A DNA stretch of 56,419 nucleotides from contig SYLY01000076.1 of the NCBI GenBank assembly GCA_005808475.1, positions 1 to 56,419 on the forward strand, read 5' to 3'. This DNA is from Acidobacteriota bacterium (GTDB lineage Bacteria; Acidobacteriota; Terriglobia; Bryobacterales; Bryobacteraceae). Below are positions 25,732-35,238 of the stretch, piece after piece. Under the pieces are notes generated by a model, which did not search any database, was not told where the DNA came from, and saw only the letters and a list, made by a program, of their open reading frames with translations. The position numbers were made by a program, and so were the translations under genes. The stretch's first letter is position 1; each line of letters opens with the position of its first letter.

Positions 25732-26781
25732 CTACTTCGCGGCTCCGAACGCGGCCACCTCGCCGTCGGACAGCGCGCGCCGGAACAGCAGGACCTCATC
25801 GATGTCGGCGTCGAGCCGGCCCTCACCGGCCGGCGGTCCGATGTGGCAGGGTCCGCCCGGCGCCGTCGTCCACTTTTCGTCGCGTCTCCCGTCCATCTCG
25901 CGTCCGTCGAGAAACACGGTCAGGTTGTCACGCGTCAGCGGCTCGCCCGGCTTGGCGCGCCGGACAGCGGTGAGCGCATGCCAACCGTGCAAAGGGACTT
26001 CCGTCCACGATTCGAAGCCGCGCCCGGCGCCATCGTGAAACCGAAGCCGGTTCGCCTCGGTCAGTTCGATTCCGAATTTGCCGGCGCAGCCCAATAGAGT
26101 CTGCCGGAGTCCGCCCTGATTGAACCGGAACCACACGGCGGCCGATAGCGGGCCGTCGATCCCCGCGACTGGCCCCAGCGTCACACGGTCCGCCGCCGAA
26201 GCAAACCGCCGCGCCGATCCGAACAGACCTGCCACTTCCCGCGATCCGCTCGCGCCGGCCATCCGGCCGGTCATCGAAAATCCGGCCGCCAGGCCATCGG
26301 CGGCGATCGCGGCGGAACCCGTGGGGCGCGCATCGGAGACCCCCTCGTACAAGACGCCGTCCGGCGCCACCACCGCGCGCATCGGAACCGGTTCGCGGAC
26401 GTCGAGCAACTCGACATCGAACACCAGGTCCGCCTTGGGGGGAATCGGTCCGCGTCCCTTTTCGCCATACGCGAGTTGGTAGGGGACGAACAGCCGGCGC
26501 TTGCCACCCACGCGCATCCCTTCGAACCCGGCTTCCCAACCCGCGATCACGCGGCGGCGGCCCTGCTCGAAAGAGAGCGGCTCGCCGCGGTCCACCGACG
26601 AGTCCGCCTTGGATCCGTCGGGCAGCCACAGCGTGTAGTGGACCACAAAGACCTTGCCCGGCTCGGCGCGGGCGCCATCGCCAACGCGGATTTCGGCGTG
26701 CCGGGCGGAAAAGTGGGTGGTGGCGGGAACGTCGATCGCCGGGATCTGCGCCGCCGCCGCCAGAAGCAACCACCAGGACAC
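25732..26781 (-). CDS. FKBP-type peptidyl-prolyl isomerase fused to LamG domain
   Basis: 349 residues from GTG 26781. A short hydrophobic N-terminus suggests export. An FKBP domain occupies about residues 28-130: VVHYTLWLPDGSKADSSVDRGEPLSF, VIAGWEAGFEGMRVGGKRRL and the FDVELLDV strand. From about 150 to the end is a concanavalin-like LamG jelly roll (ending DIDEVLLFRRALSDGEVAAFG). LamG lobes bind glycans or proteins outside the cell; the fusion would direct a foldase to such a target. It begins five bases after the stop of the winged-helix regulator gene, so the two are co-transcribed. Confidence 0.85.
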   Translation of the reverse strand: MSWWLLLAAAAQIPAIDVPATTHFSARHAEIRVGDGARAEPGKVFVVHYTLWLPDGSKADSSVDRGEPLSFEQGRRRVIAGWEAGFEGMRVGGKRRLFVPYQLAYGEKGRGPIPPKADLVFDVELLDVREPVPMRAVVAPDGVLYEGVSDARPTGSAAIAADGLAAGFSMTGRMAGASGSREVAGLFGSARRFASAADRVTLGPVAGIDGPLSAAVWFRFNQGGLRQTLLGCAGKFGIELTEANRLRFHDGAGRGFESWTEVPLHGWHALTAVRRAKPGEPLTRDNLTVFLDGREMDGRRDEKWTTAPGGPCHIGPPAGEGRLDADIDEVLLFRRALSDGEVAAFGAAK

Positions 26782-26786
26782 GGGAT

Positions 26787-27170
26787 CTACCGGGAGCCGG
26801 CGCGGGTGGCGCTGATGAGCGCTTCCATGTGCGCCAGATATTTTTCCAGGGCCAAGCGGCCGGACTCGGTCAGTTTGTACTCGGTCTTGGGCATCCGGCC
26901 CTCGAACGACTTGGTGCAGACGATGTAACCGGCTTCCTCGAGCTTGCGCGAGTGGACGCTCAGATTGCCGTCGGTGAGGCTCAGCAGGTTCTTGAGTTCG
27001 GTGAACGTGAGCGAAGTGTTGACCGCCAGCGCGCTGACCACGCCGAGGCGTATGCGCTCGTGAATGACGCGGTCCAGGTTTTCGACCGCCTGTTTTTGAG
27101 GCGTGGTCTTCGCGCCGTTGGCGGCCGGCCCGGGTTCAGGCGGGCCGTTGCGGAGTGCGTTTCTAGCCAC
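26787..27170 (-). CDS. Winged-helix transcriptional regulator
   Basis: 127 residues. After a disordered N-terminus of about 30 residues comes a winged-helix domain of the HTH_34/MarR-like kind: IRLGVVSALAVNTSLTFTELKNLLSLT, then the recognition helix NLSVHSRKLEEAGYI and the wing (TEYKLTESGRLALEKYL). Such regulators are often paired with a membrane protein in acidobacteria. Here the start overlaps the membrane-protein gene by eight bases. The signal sensed is unknown; regulation of its own operon is likely. Confidence 0.85.
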   Translation of the reverse strand: MARNALRNGPPEPGPAANGAKTTPQKQAVENLDRVIHERIRLGVVSALAVNTSLTFTELKNLLSLTDGNLSVHSRKLEEAGYIVCTKSFEGRMPKTEYKLTESGRLALEKYLAHMEALISATRAGSR

Positions 27171-27768
27171 CGTACCTCCTTGCGATGATGAATCCGAAAA
27201 CGATGTGTAGTAAGCCGAAGCCCGCGATCATCAGCAGGTTGCCGCGGCCAGGATTGAACAGGGCGTAAGAGCCGAGCACCAGAAAGCACACGCCAAGGAC
27301 CGGGATGAGCCGGACCGAGAAGGTGCCGCCGGCCGTGATCGCCGATCCGTAAAGGAGCAGCCACATGCCGGGCAGCATGTTCCAGGCGTCGGCGCGGACC
27401 ATGACGATGGTCAGCAGCGATCCGGCCACGATCGCCGGCGCGAAGCTCATTGCGAACCGGCGTCCGGCGGCGCTCCACAGCGGTGGTCCGGCGCGGCGCG
27501 ACTTCCAGATCATCGCCGCCGCTCCCGCCATCGAGGCGAGCACAGCCGCGCCCAGCCAGATCTCGAGCCATGGCTTGGTATAGCGCATCCCCGATCCGAG
27601 AAATCCGGCGCAAAGCGCGATACAGCCCATCGCCACGCCGCCCCAACCGGGGACGGCGGTGAACGGCGCGGCCCGCTCCATGGTCTCGCGGATGAACCGG
27701 AGGTTGTCGATGGCGTGTTCGTGAATTGCCACCGGCTCGGCGATCTTGCGATCGGGAAGCGCTCCCAT
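27163..27768 (-). CDS. Six-helix inner-membrane protein
   Basis: 201 residues with about six hydrophobic helices (for example [46 protein letters not shown]). The N-terminal 35 residues are soluble and contain [20 protein letters not shown] do not recognise a named family; equivalents are commonly found next to HTH_34-type regulators in acidobacteria, as here. A sensor or anti-regulator role for the co-encoded winged-helix protein is a guess. It is the first gene of a three-gene operon with the regulator and the FKBP-LamG protein, and probably leaderless. Confidence 0.8.
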   Translation of the reverse strand: MGALPDRKIAEPVAIHEHAIDNLRFIRETMERAAPFTAVPGWGGVAMGCIALCAGFLGSGMRYTKPWLEIWLGAAVLASMAGAAAMIWKSRRAGPPLWSAAGRRFAMSFAPAIVAGSLLTIVMVRADAWNMLPGMWLLLYGSAITAGGTFSVRLIPVLGVCFLVLGSYALFNPGRGNLLMIAGFGLLHIVFGFIIARRYGG

Positions 27769-27774
27769 GAGGCT

Positions 27775-27780
27775 ATTGTA
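27775..27780 (-). promoter_or_regulatory. Extended -10 TGC-TACAAT, leaderless
   Basis: TACAAT with a TGC extension ends six bases before the ATG at 27768. This is the best -10 match among the leaderless candidates. Confidence 0.55.
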
Positions 27781-27817
27781 GCAAGTCCTTTGTCCGGCAG
27801 AGCCGGGACTCGTTCCG

Positions 27818-29251
27818 CTACGCGAATTGCAACGCGAACACGTCGGCGTCCTTCAACGCCAGCCGCAGCCGGACGGGCCGTCCCGCCAGTCTCGCCAGGT
27901 CCGGCGATCCCTTCCAGCGCGCGGCGCGTTCGATCTGGTCGCCGATGGTCTCCACGCTCTCGTCGAGCGAGAATCCGGGAATCGCGCGCCCGGCTGCGTC
28001 CTGAATCTCGATGCGTACGCCGCCCGGCGCCGATGTCGAGTAATTGAGCAGCAGCCGCGATCCGGCGAATGTCAGGGGCTTGGTAAGCGCCTCGCCGCCC
28101 GCGTATCCCGCGTGGAGCGACGCGAACCGGTCCAGCCCGAGCGAATAGCGGCGCAGGTGCGTGCCTGGCTGCCCGTAATTGCTCAACGTGTAGAACGAGA
28201 TCTCGTCCGCGCCGGTCCGCACCGTGTTCAGCGCCGGATAGTTGTTCCGCGAGACCCAGTTTTCGACGCCCAGGCCTGGCCGCAGAAACGCCTCGAGGAA
28301 GGTCCGGTCGTACGATCCGCCGCCGCGGGAGGTCAGCAGCACCGCGTCGGCGCAGTCCTTGTAATATCCCGGATTCACGCCGGCCGAGCGCGCCTCGTCT
28401 TCCGATAGCACCTGGCGTCCGGGCATGAACCGGGCGGCCAGCGCGATGTAGATATGTGGCGCGCGGGGATAAGGATGAGTCTGGTTGACATAGAGATGCT
28501 CGGGCGGAGCGCCGCCGAACGTCATCTCCACGGGCGAGGTCCAGTTGACGAAGTCCTCGCTGGTGGTCCGGGAGATCCACCGCACGCCCTTGCCGTCGAT
28601 CTTTTTGAAGGTGCGGAAGTACATCACATACTTCCCTTCCGCGGTGGACCAGAAGGCGAGGTTCTGCGAATCGAACATACCCTCGCGGAACACCGGCTCG
28701 TCCCTCATCTTCTTCCAGCGGATCCCGTCGGCCGACTGAAACGCCACCAGCCCGCTCGTCCTGGTTCCCGCCAGCGCCTTGTAACGTTGTTCCGGCGCCA
28801 CGCCCGGCCGCTCGTCGATTACGGGGCTGAAGTTACTGGAAAACGGCGCCATGCCGGCCAAGATCAGGTTGTTCTTCCGGCTGCCCTGGTAGTCGAACTG
28901 GCCGAGATCGGGCCGGGTGAACTTCTTCCCGTCTTTCGACGCCGCGTAGCAAGTGGTCTCGGCGGCGCTGCCGTCCTTCCCGGCGAGCGGCAGTCCGCGA
29001 TAGTAGAGCCGGTATTCGTCCCGGTCCTGAATCACGGTGACATAGTTGGAGAAGGCGCCTTCCCACGGACGGTCGAGCACGATGGCCGCGTCTTCGCGCC
29101 TCGGCGCGGCGAGCCGCAAGGAAGCGCCATCCAGACGGTCGATCAGGAAACGGTCCACGAAGAGTTCCCGCCGCGATCCCAGGGCGACCGCGCCCTGGGC
29201 GGCAGCCGGAATGGCCGCCGCGGCCGATGCGAAAAAGTGGCGTCTGGTCAT
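27818..29251 (-). CDS. Tat-exported beta-propeller (GH43/GH32-like) protein
   Basis: 477 residues from ATG 29251. N-terminal Tat signal MTRRHFFASAAAAIPAAAQG. The body has repeated propeller-like blades (YRLYYRGLPL, CYAASKDGKKFTRPDLG, KYVMYFRTF) as in GH43/GH32-like hydrolases and related proteins of unknown activity that are common in acidobacteria and planctomycetes. I cannot identify the catalytic acid pair. It starts three bases upstream of the receptor stop (receptor gene first), so it is co-transcribed with the TonB receptor and may act on the glycan that the receptor imports. Confidence 0.75.
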   Translation of the reverse strand: MTRRHFFASAAAAIPAAAQGAVALGSRRELFVDRFLIDRLDGASLRLAAPRREDAAIVLDRPWEGAFSNYVTVIQDRDEYRLYYRGLPLAGKDGSAAETTCYAASKDGKKFTRPDLGQFDYQGSRKNNLILAGMAPFSSNFSPVIDERPGVAPEQRYKALAGTRTSGLVAFQSADGIRWKKMRDEPVFREGMFDSQNLAFWSTAEGKYVMYFRTFKKIDGKGVRWISRTTSEDFVNWTSPVEMTFGGAPPEHLYVNQTHPYPRAPHIYIALAARFMPGRQVLSEDEARSAGVNPGYYKDCADAVLLTSRGGGSYDRTFLEAFLRPGLGVENWVSRNNYPALNTVRTGADEISFYTLSNYGQPGTHLRRYSLGLDRFASLHAGYAGGEALTKPLTFAGSRLLLNYSTSAPGGVRIEIQDAAGRAIPGFSLDESVETIGDQIERAARWKGSPDLARLAGRPVRLRLALKDADVFALQFA

Positions 29252-29253
29252 GG

Positions 29254-32200
29254 TCAGAACTCGAACCGGCCTACTAACTGGATGTTCCGCGGTCCCCCCT
29301 GCAACCCGCGAATCACGCCGAAGTTCGGCGCTCCGAGCGTCGCGGCGGGCGCGCCCAGTTGGACGCGATTGAAGAAGTTCTGCGACTCCATGCGCACCGT
29401 GATCCGCTTGTTCTCGAGGAAGGGGAACACCTTCTGGAACGCGAAGTCCACTTGCGCCAGGCCCGGCGTCCGCAGCACGTTCTTGCCTTGCGCGCCCCAG
29501 ACGAAGTTCGGAGGCGCGGTGAACGCGGCGGTGTTGAACCAGCGGTCGCGATTGGCGGCCGAGCCAAGATTGGGATCGCCCACCAGGTTCGCGCGATTCG
29601 ATCCGGCGCCGTTGTTCAACTGGGGTCCGCTGACCCCCACCGTGAAAGGAAACCCGCCTTGCATGGTGATCAGGCTGGAGGTCTCCCAGCCGGAGAGCGA
29701 GTGCCGCGCGATCGCGTTCCACTTCTTGCCGTATTGAGGCCGCCAGGTAACGGCCGACACCCAACGCTTGCGAAAGTCGTAGTTGGCCGGGCCGTAATCG
29801 TAGCGGAAGTTATACGGGTCGTTCAGGACGCCTCCGTCGGTGCCGGTGGTGTAGGCCAGCGCCTTGGAGAACGTAAAGGCGCTTTGGAAGTATAGACCCT
29901 TGAACTCCTGTTGCTTCACCGTGATCTCGAGCCCGTTGTAATTGGAGTCGTTCACGGGCAGATAGAGCAGGAACCCACCCACGTTCGGGTACGGGCGGCG
30001 GTCCTGGACGGCGCCGGGGCCCGGCAGGGGTGCGTTGCCGTTGGCCAGCGTCGAGAAGCGCAGCGCGCGTTGGCCGCTGTAGCCAACCTCAATTGCCGTC
30101 TTGCGAATCGGGTTCCACTGGATGTTGAAGTTCCACTTCTGCGTATAGGGATCGGGCCGGGTCAGCGGGCCGTAGTAAGCTCCGAAAGTCCGCGTGGCGA
30201 AGGCTCCGACGATGCCGCCGGCCGGGAAGCCGGTCCGGGGCAGGATCGGCCGGTCGAGTTCGGACGCCAGGCCGAAGTCGGTGAAGAAGGGGCTGCCGTC
30301 GGTCCCGGCGTTGTTGAAGTTGTTGCTCACCGTGGCGGCATAGAAGATGCCGTAGCCGCCGCGAAAAACGAGGTTATGTCCGGCGTTGTAAGCGTACCCG
30401 AACCGCGGCGAAAAATTGGTCCAGTTCTTTCGCGGCAGGATCTCCGCGTTGGTGGTGTAACGCCAGCCCGCCGGCATGTTGCCGCCGGGGACGCCCACCA
30501 GATCCCGGATGATCGGCTTGGTGCTCTCCGCCAGCAGGCGTTCGCCCGTCCGGAAGTCGAAGTTGAGGAGCCGGTTCTGCTCCTCCCGCCACGGGCTGAA
30601 GTACTCCCACCGCAGGCCGAGATTCAGAGTCAGCTTCGCGCTCACGCGGAAGTCGTCCTGGACGAACCAACTGGCGCGATTGGAGCGGATGCGCACGCCG
30701 TCGAACTGGTAGTTCGTCGAGAATCCCCGGGCCTGATTGAGCAATGCGTCCGTCATCCCGGTCCGAAGCGCCTCGAGAGGCGCGCCCACCAGCGGCGTGG
30801 AGTAAGTGCCGTCATAGGTGAGGGAACCGCCGCCGTTGCGCCCCTGGAAGCGGTTGTTGGCGATCCGGCCGGCTTCGGCCCCCAGCTTCAGCGCATGCTT
30901 GCCGATCTGCCAACTCAGGTTGTCCATGAACTGCCAGGAGTGCTCCACCAGGAAGAACGGCGTCGGGACGCTGGCGATGGGACGGATGATCGAGGTGGCT
31001 TGGTAGTTGCGGATGCTGTAGGCCGGGAATCCCCTCGCGAACGACACGGTGTTCCAGCCGGGAATCTTGAACTCGTCGATCACGTTTTCGTTGTTCAGCA
31101 TCTCGTTTCCGAACCGGAGATAGTTATAGCCCGCGCGAGCCTCGTTGACTATCGTGGGCCGGAATACGTGCGTGAAGGTGAGACCCGTGTTGGTGGCGTC
31201 GAGCGACGCCCGTGCGCCCAGCCGGTTCTCCGGCATCCAGAACGACCGCCGGCGGCCGCCTCGCTGCTGCGAAACGCGTCCGGTCAGCGAGTTGCGGTCG
31301 TTGACGTGTCCGTCGCCCTTGAGGTTGAACGAATTCAGGCCGTCGTTGTTTTTCTCCGACACCAGGAAGTTGTTCCGCACGTTGGGATTCGGGTCGCGGA
31401 AATTGGGCAGTGGAAAGAAACTGAGTAGCCGCGTCGCCATCGGGTCGATGCGCGCGGAAGGCACGCGATTGCCGGGGAACGGCGTTCGAATCCCGAGCGC
31501 GTTCGATGGATCGGGGCGCGCGGTGGCGGGATCGGCATAGACGATGTTGGAACCGGAGAAGTCACCTCGGCGCTCGGTCTCGTTCGACATGATGTAGGTG
31601 GCGATGTTCGCGCTCGGGTTGCGGGTGCCTTCGTAGTTGCCGAACACGAAGATCTTGTTGCGGATCGCCGGCATCCCCAGGCCGGCGCCGAACTGGTTGC
31701 GCCGCAATGGCTGCCTGGCCTGGTTGGTGAAGGAGAAGTCGAACGGCCGCGCGTCCAGCTTGTCGTTTCGAAAGTAGTCGTAAGCGAATCCGTGCCAGCC
31801 GTTGCTTCCCGACTTGATCGCCAGATTGACGATACCGCCGCCGGAGCGTCCGAACTCGGCCGAGTACTGGCTGGTCTGGATGGCGAACTCCTGAATAGCG
31901 TCGATGGCCGGCACCACTCCCATCGCGCCGGAAAACTCCATGTTGTTGGAGATGCCGTCGATGATGAAGTTATTGGCTTCCGCGGACGCGCCGCCGATGG
32001 TCACCGACGCGCCCGAAAAATCGCGTTGGCGGCTGGCCGGCGGTCCGTTGGTCGTGCCCGGGATCAGCGCCGCGAGCGCCAGGAAGTTGCGCCCGAACAC
32101 GGGAACGTCCTGCAACACTTGGCGCGACACCACCCCGCCGACCTCCGCCGTATCGGTCTTGAGCAAAGGCGTCGCGGCCGAGATCTCCACGCTCTGTGAC

Positions 32201-32523
32201 GTCTCGCCGACTTCCAGCCGCAGATCCACGCGCACGCGGGCCTTCACCGTGATGGGAACCGGCGGGTGCATCGCCTTCTTGAACCCGGGCGCTTCCGCGC
32301 TCACCGAGTACTCGCCGAGCGGGAGGTTGGTGACAGTGTATTCGCCGAGGTCGTTGGTGGTGGCCGATCGCGCGGCGCCGGTGCCCGTATTGGTCACCCG
32401 GACGGGAGCGTTGGCGACGGCGGCGCCTGTGGGGTCGACGATCGAGCCGAGGATGGTGCCTTCGGTCGCTTGCCCCTGAAGCAGAGAGGCAACTATCAAC
32501 AGTAAAATCGCTGTTCTCGACAC
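29254..32523 (-). CDS. Oar-like TonB-dependent receptor
   Basis: 1089 residues from GTG 32523, which has AAGGAG six bases upstream; the open frame extends further but that part has no signal. Signal peptide TAILLLIVASLLQGQ, then a carboxypeptidase-regulatory domain (GTILGSIVDPTGAAV), plug, and barrel ending RNIQLVGRFEF. The exposed loops differ from those of the receptor at 21180, so the ligands probably differ. The following gene encodes a Tat-exported propeller hydrolase-like protein, suggesting a glycan-use pair. Divergent from the truncated receptor at 32603. Confidence 0.92.
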   Translation of the reverse strand: MSRTAILLLIVASLLQGQATEGTILGSIVDPTGAAVANAPVRVTNTGTGAARSATTNDLGEYTVTNLPLGEYSVSAEAPGFKKAMHPPVPITVKARVRVDLRLEVGETSQSVEISAATPLLKTDTAEVGGVVSRQVLQDVPVFGRNFLALAALIPGTTNGPPASRQRDFSGASVTIGGASAEANNFIIDGISNNMEFSGAMGVVPAIDAIQEFAIQTSQYSAEFGRSGGGIVNLAIKSGSNGWHGFAYDYFRNDKLDARPFDFSFTNQARQPLRRNQFGAGLGMPAIRNKIFVFGNYEGTRNPSANIATYIMSNETERRGDFSGSNIVYADPATARPDPSNALGIRTPFPGNRVPSARIDPMATRLLSFFPLPNFRDPNPNVRNNFLVSEKNNDGLNSFNLKGDGHVNDRNSLTGRVSQQRGGRRRSFWMPENRLGARASLDATNTGLTFTHVFRPTIVNEARAGYNYLRFGNEMLNNENVIDEFKIPGWNTVSFARGFPAYSIRNYQATSIIRPIASVPTPFFLVEHSWQFMDNLSWQIGKHALKLGAEAGRIANNRFQGRNGGGSLTYDGTYSTPLVGAPLEALRTGMTDALLNQARGFSTNYQFDGVRIRSNRASWFVQDDFRVSAKLTLNLGLRWEYFSPWREEQNRLLNFDFRTGERLLAESTKPIIRDLVGVPGGNMPAGWRYTTNAEILPRKNWTNFSPRFGYAYNAGHNLVFRGGYGIFYAATVSNNFNNAGTDGSPFFTDFGLASELDRPILPRTGFPAGGIVGAFATRTFGAYYGPLTRPDPYTQKWNFNIQWNPIRKTAIEVGYSGQRALRFSTLANGNAPLPGPGAVQDRRPYPNVGGFLLYLPVNDSNYNGLEITVKQQEFKGLYFQSAFTFSKALAYTTGTDGGVLNDPYNFRYDYGPANYDFRKRWVSAVTWRPQYGKKWNAIARHSLSGWETSSLITMQGGFPFTVGVSGPQLNNGAGSNRANLVGDPNLGSAANRDRWFNTAAFTAPPNFVWGAQGKNVLRTPGLAQVDFAFQKVFPFLENKRITVRMESQNFFNRVQLGAPAATLGAPNFGVIRGLQGGPRNIQLVGRFEF

Positions 32524-32590
32524 TGGAACTCCTTGCTGAGATCTTATCGTCTGGCAGGCGGCGCCGCAAGCGTTCCACCGTTGGCAGGTA

Positions 32591-32596
32591 TACACT
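32591..32596 (+). promoter_or_regulatory. -10-like TACACT, leaderless
   Basis: TACACT lies six bases before ATG 32603, inside the 79-base space between divergent receptor genes. No Shine-Dalgarno precedes the ATG. Confidence 0.5.
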
Positions 32597-32602
32597 GTGG
32601 CG

Positions 32603-34198
32603 ATGAAGCGATGGAGCCTTCTCACCGTGTTTTTCGCCGCGTCCGCGTCCGCCCAGACCGGAGCCGGCAAAGTCCAAGGCACGGTTCGTGACGCGACCGG
32701 GGCATTCGTTCCCGGCGCTTCGGTGACGATCGAGCATCCGCGCACCGCGGGCAAGTTCACCACCACCACCAACGAAGCCGGAGCCTACGCGTTCCCGGCC
32801 GCGCTTAGCGGCGACTATACCATCCGCATCGAGTCCCAGGGATTCGAGCCGTTCAAGGGCCGGTTCCTTCTCCAGACGGGGCAGGTGATCGTCGTGGACG
32901 CATCTCTCAAAGTGGGATCCACCGCGACCGAAGTCACGGTGATCGCCAATGCCGCGCCGCTCGCGACCACCACCTCGGCGACGCTGGCGCAAGTCACCGA
33001 CCGCGCGCGGTTGGACCAGCTTCCGATCAGCGGCCGCATGTTTCAATCGCTGGTCAACCAGACCACTCCCGGTGTGGACGGCGCCAGCGCGTCGCCGCGC
33101 GTCTGGGGCATCAAGTGGGGCATGGAGTTCGTGCAGGACGGCGCGGTGCTGCTCAATCGCGATGTCGGCGAGATCGCCGGACGTCCGCCGGGAATGGACA
33201 CCATCGAGGAGTTCCGCGTCGAGACCAACAACTCGTCGGCGAAGATGAACCGGCCTGGAACCGTGATCGTCAATACGCGCGCCGGCACGAACGATCTCCA
33301 CGGATCGATCTTCGAGATCGCGCGAAACAACAACCTGGGGTTCGGCGTCGCGCGTCAGCGGCAGGACCGCTGGACGCGGCCGCCGCACCTGGTGCGGAAC
33401 GAGTTCGGCGCGTCGGCCGGCGCGCCCGTCTACATCCCGAAGCTCTACAACGGCCGGAACCGCACCTTCTTCTTCCACGCCTACGAGGCGTTCCGGAGCC
33501 TCACCGCGACCACGAAGAACACCGCCGTTCCGACGGCCGCCATGCGCGACGGCGACTTCACCGGATTGGTGGACGGCGCCGGACGACGCTTCACGCTCTA
33601 CGATCCGTGGAGCACCGGGGCCGCGTCCGCCAACTGGTCTCGTATTCCATTCACGGGGAACCGGATCCCCGCCGCGCGCCAGAGTCCTCTCGCCAAGTAC
33701 CTGTACGGCGTCACGCCTCTGCCGACCGATCTGTTGGTGAATCCGCTCGTGGCGAACAACTATTGGTATCAGGCTCCCAATAGCCGCCTCGAGTGGACGA
33801 TGACGACCCGCGTGGATCACCGCCTCTCCGCGAAGGACCAGCTCTTCTTCCGCTTCACGCACGGCGTTCGCGACACCTACGCGCAGTCGGGCAACAACAA
33901 TTCGCCGATCACGCTCGACAACGCGGCCAACGGCGTCTTCCGCCCGATCCGCAACAACACCGGCGTGGTGAGCTGGACGCGGACGATGTCGCCGCGGCTG
34001 TTCGGCGAGACCCTGTTCACGGTGGGCGTGGAAGACCTGAACTTCATCAACGTGGGCGACGACAAGAAGCACGCCGACACGCTCGGGCTGCCGAATCCGT
34101 TTTCGGAGTTCGGCTTCCCGAATGTGACCAGCACCGAAGAGGTCACCCGTATCGCGCGGCGGATTTCAAGCGATCCTCTGACCACTCAGGGCGTGTGA
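32603..34198 (+). pseudogene. 3'-truncated Oar-like TonB-dependent receptor
   Basis: 531 residues remain of what should be about 1050-1150. Signal peptide (LLTVFFAASASAQ), carboxypeptidase-regulatory domain (GKVQGTVRDATGAF), plug (about 110-210) and the first part of the barrel are intact. Homologous sequence stops around 34145 after NVTSTEE. The last about 18 residues look unrelated, and a dehydrogenase relic follows at once. Most of the barrel and the C-terminal aromatic residue are missing, so it cannot fold in the outer membrane. A deletion or rearrangement at 34145-34200 is the likely cause. Confidence 0.85.
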
Positions 34199-34199
34199 G

Positions 34200-34572
34200 G
34201 GAAAAGATGGCGGAGCGGCGGAACCGCGAAAGCCGGTGACGAGATCATCGGCGCGGCGAAAGACTGCCGTGCGGAGTTCGTGGTCGCTAAGGAGGGGGCG
34301 GATTAATAGAGAGCCAGTTGGCGTTTCCCTCGAGGCGGCCTCGACCATCCCGGTGGCCGGGACGACGGCGGCGAGCCTCTTCGACCGCGTAGCAATCGGC
34401 CAGGGCGCCGAGGTCTTGATCAACGGCGCAATGGCGATTCGACGTAGTTGTCCAGCTCCTGAAGCCGGGCGGCAAGTACGTCCCATCCCTGCCGGACCCG
34501 CCGGTCGAGGTCCTCTCCGGGCTCGCGAACAATCTCTACTCGAAACAGAAGTACGCGCTGTTGGGCATGTGA
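34200..34572 (+). pseudogene. Medium-chain alcohol dehydrogenase relic
   Basis: Fragments of a zinc-type/quinone-reductase-like MDR protein in three frames. GDEIIGAAKDCRAEFVVAKE (34235 to about 34297) is followed by EPVGVSLEAASTIPVAGTTA and VAIGQGAEVLINGA (34311-34430). Then FDVVVQLLKPGGKYVPSLPD appears in another frame from 34438 to the TGA at 34572. The Rossmann core between INGA and FDVV is deleted and there are at least two frameshifts. No function remains. It directly follows the cut TonB receptor. Confidence 0.7.
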
Positions 34573-34698
34573 GCGCGCACCGGGGGACTCGCATCGCTGG
34601 CGGTCACGCGTACTGGTCGCGGCGATGCGCGGCGGCGAGAACTGGTACAGAGGCGGCGACGGCGCCAGTCTATTGGCAACTACGCCGTTCGGCGGGTT
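34573..34698. other. Non-coding spacer among relics
   Basis: I see no recognisable coding remnant here. It separates the dehydrogenase relic on the plus strand from the DUF4198-like relic on the minus strand. Confidence 0.4.
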
Positions 34699-35140
34699 CT
34701 ATTCGAGTTGAGTCAGGCTCTTGTTGGGTAGCAAAGTGAATTCTCCCACCACCGGCAGCGATCCCATCGACATTGATCTGCGGATAGCACGAAGATGAGA
34801 TTCTTGCGACGAATCGGCGATGATTCTCTGGCGCAAGTTCGATCGCGGCCGGAGGAGTCTCCACCACCACCCACGCAGGTCTGCTCGCCACGCCGCTGGC
34901 GTCGACTTCGACGTGGGCGCCGCTTCCGCCGGCGGCGGCCAGAGGGGTCTCGCCTTCCATCGTGACGGCGCGGACATTCCTGAGTCTCTCCAGATGCGGT
35001 GGCCCGTCACCAGGGGAAAAGTCGTCGCCATTGTGGAGCCTCACGCGAGAACGGCCGCGGGTTTCGGTCGCAACCGGAAGTCCATACAGAACGTGCCCGA
35101 TCACGGGCACGGCGCTTGCAAGTATCCAAAATAGTTCCAT
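34699..35140 (-). pseudogene. Possible DUF4198-like protein relic
   Basis: An open frame from 35140 reads MELFWILASAVPVIG, then RVRLHNGDDFSPGDGPPHLER and ETPPAAIELAPENHRRFVA, which recalls DUF4198 proteins (periplasmic, HDFWI start, PAAIELPAEKF block). The expected His near the N-terminus is missing. The likely C-terminal end (VVGEFTLLPNKSLTQLE) is in another frame that stops at 34699. I read it as a decayed gene; the family call is weak. Confidence 0.4.
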
Positions 35141-35238
35141 CTTTCCGTCCCTTCAGTGCGAGCGCGGACCGCCGCCGCCGGCCTTGCCCGACGCATCGCA
35201 CGGGCGCTCACCGCGATTCGGGGCAGGCGGTTCGCGCG

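Noticed and set aside
27790..27812. GC-rich hairpin (TCCGGC...GCCGGGA) as terminator between 27768 and 27818
   Set aside because: Short stem without a following T run on either strand; evidence too thin.
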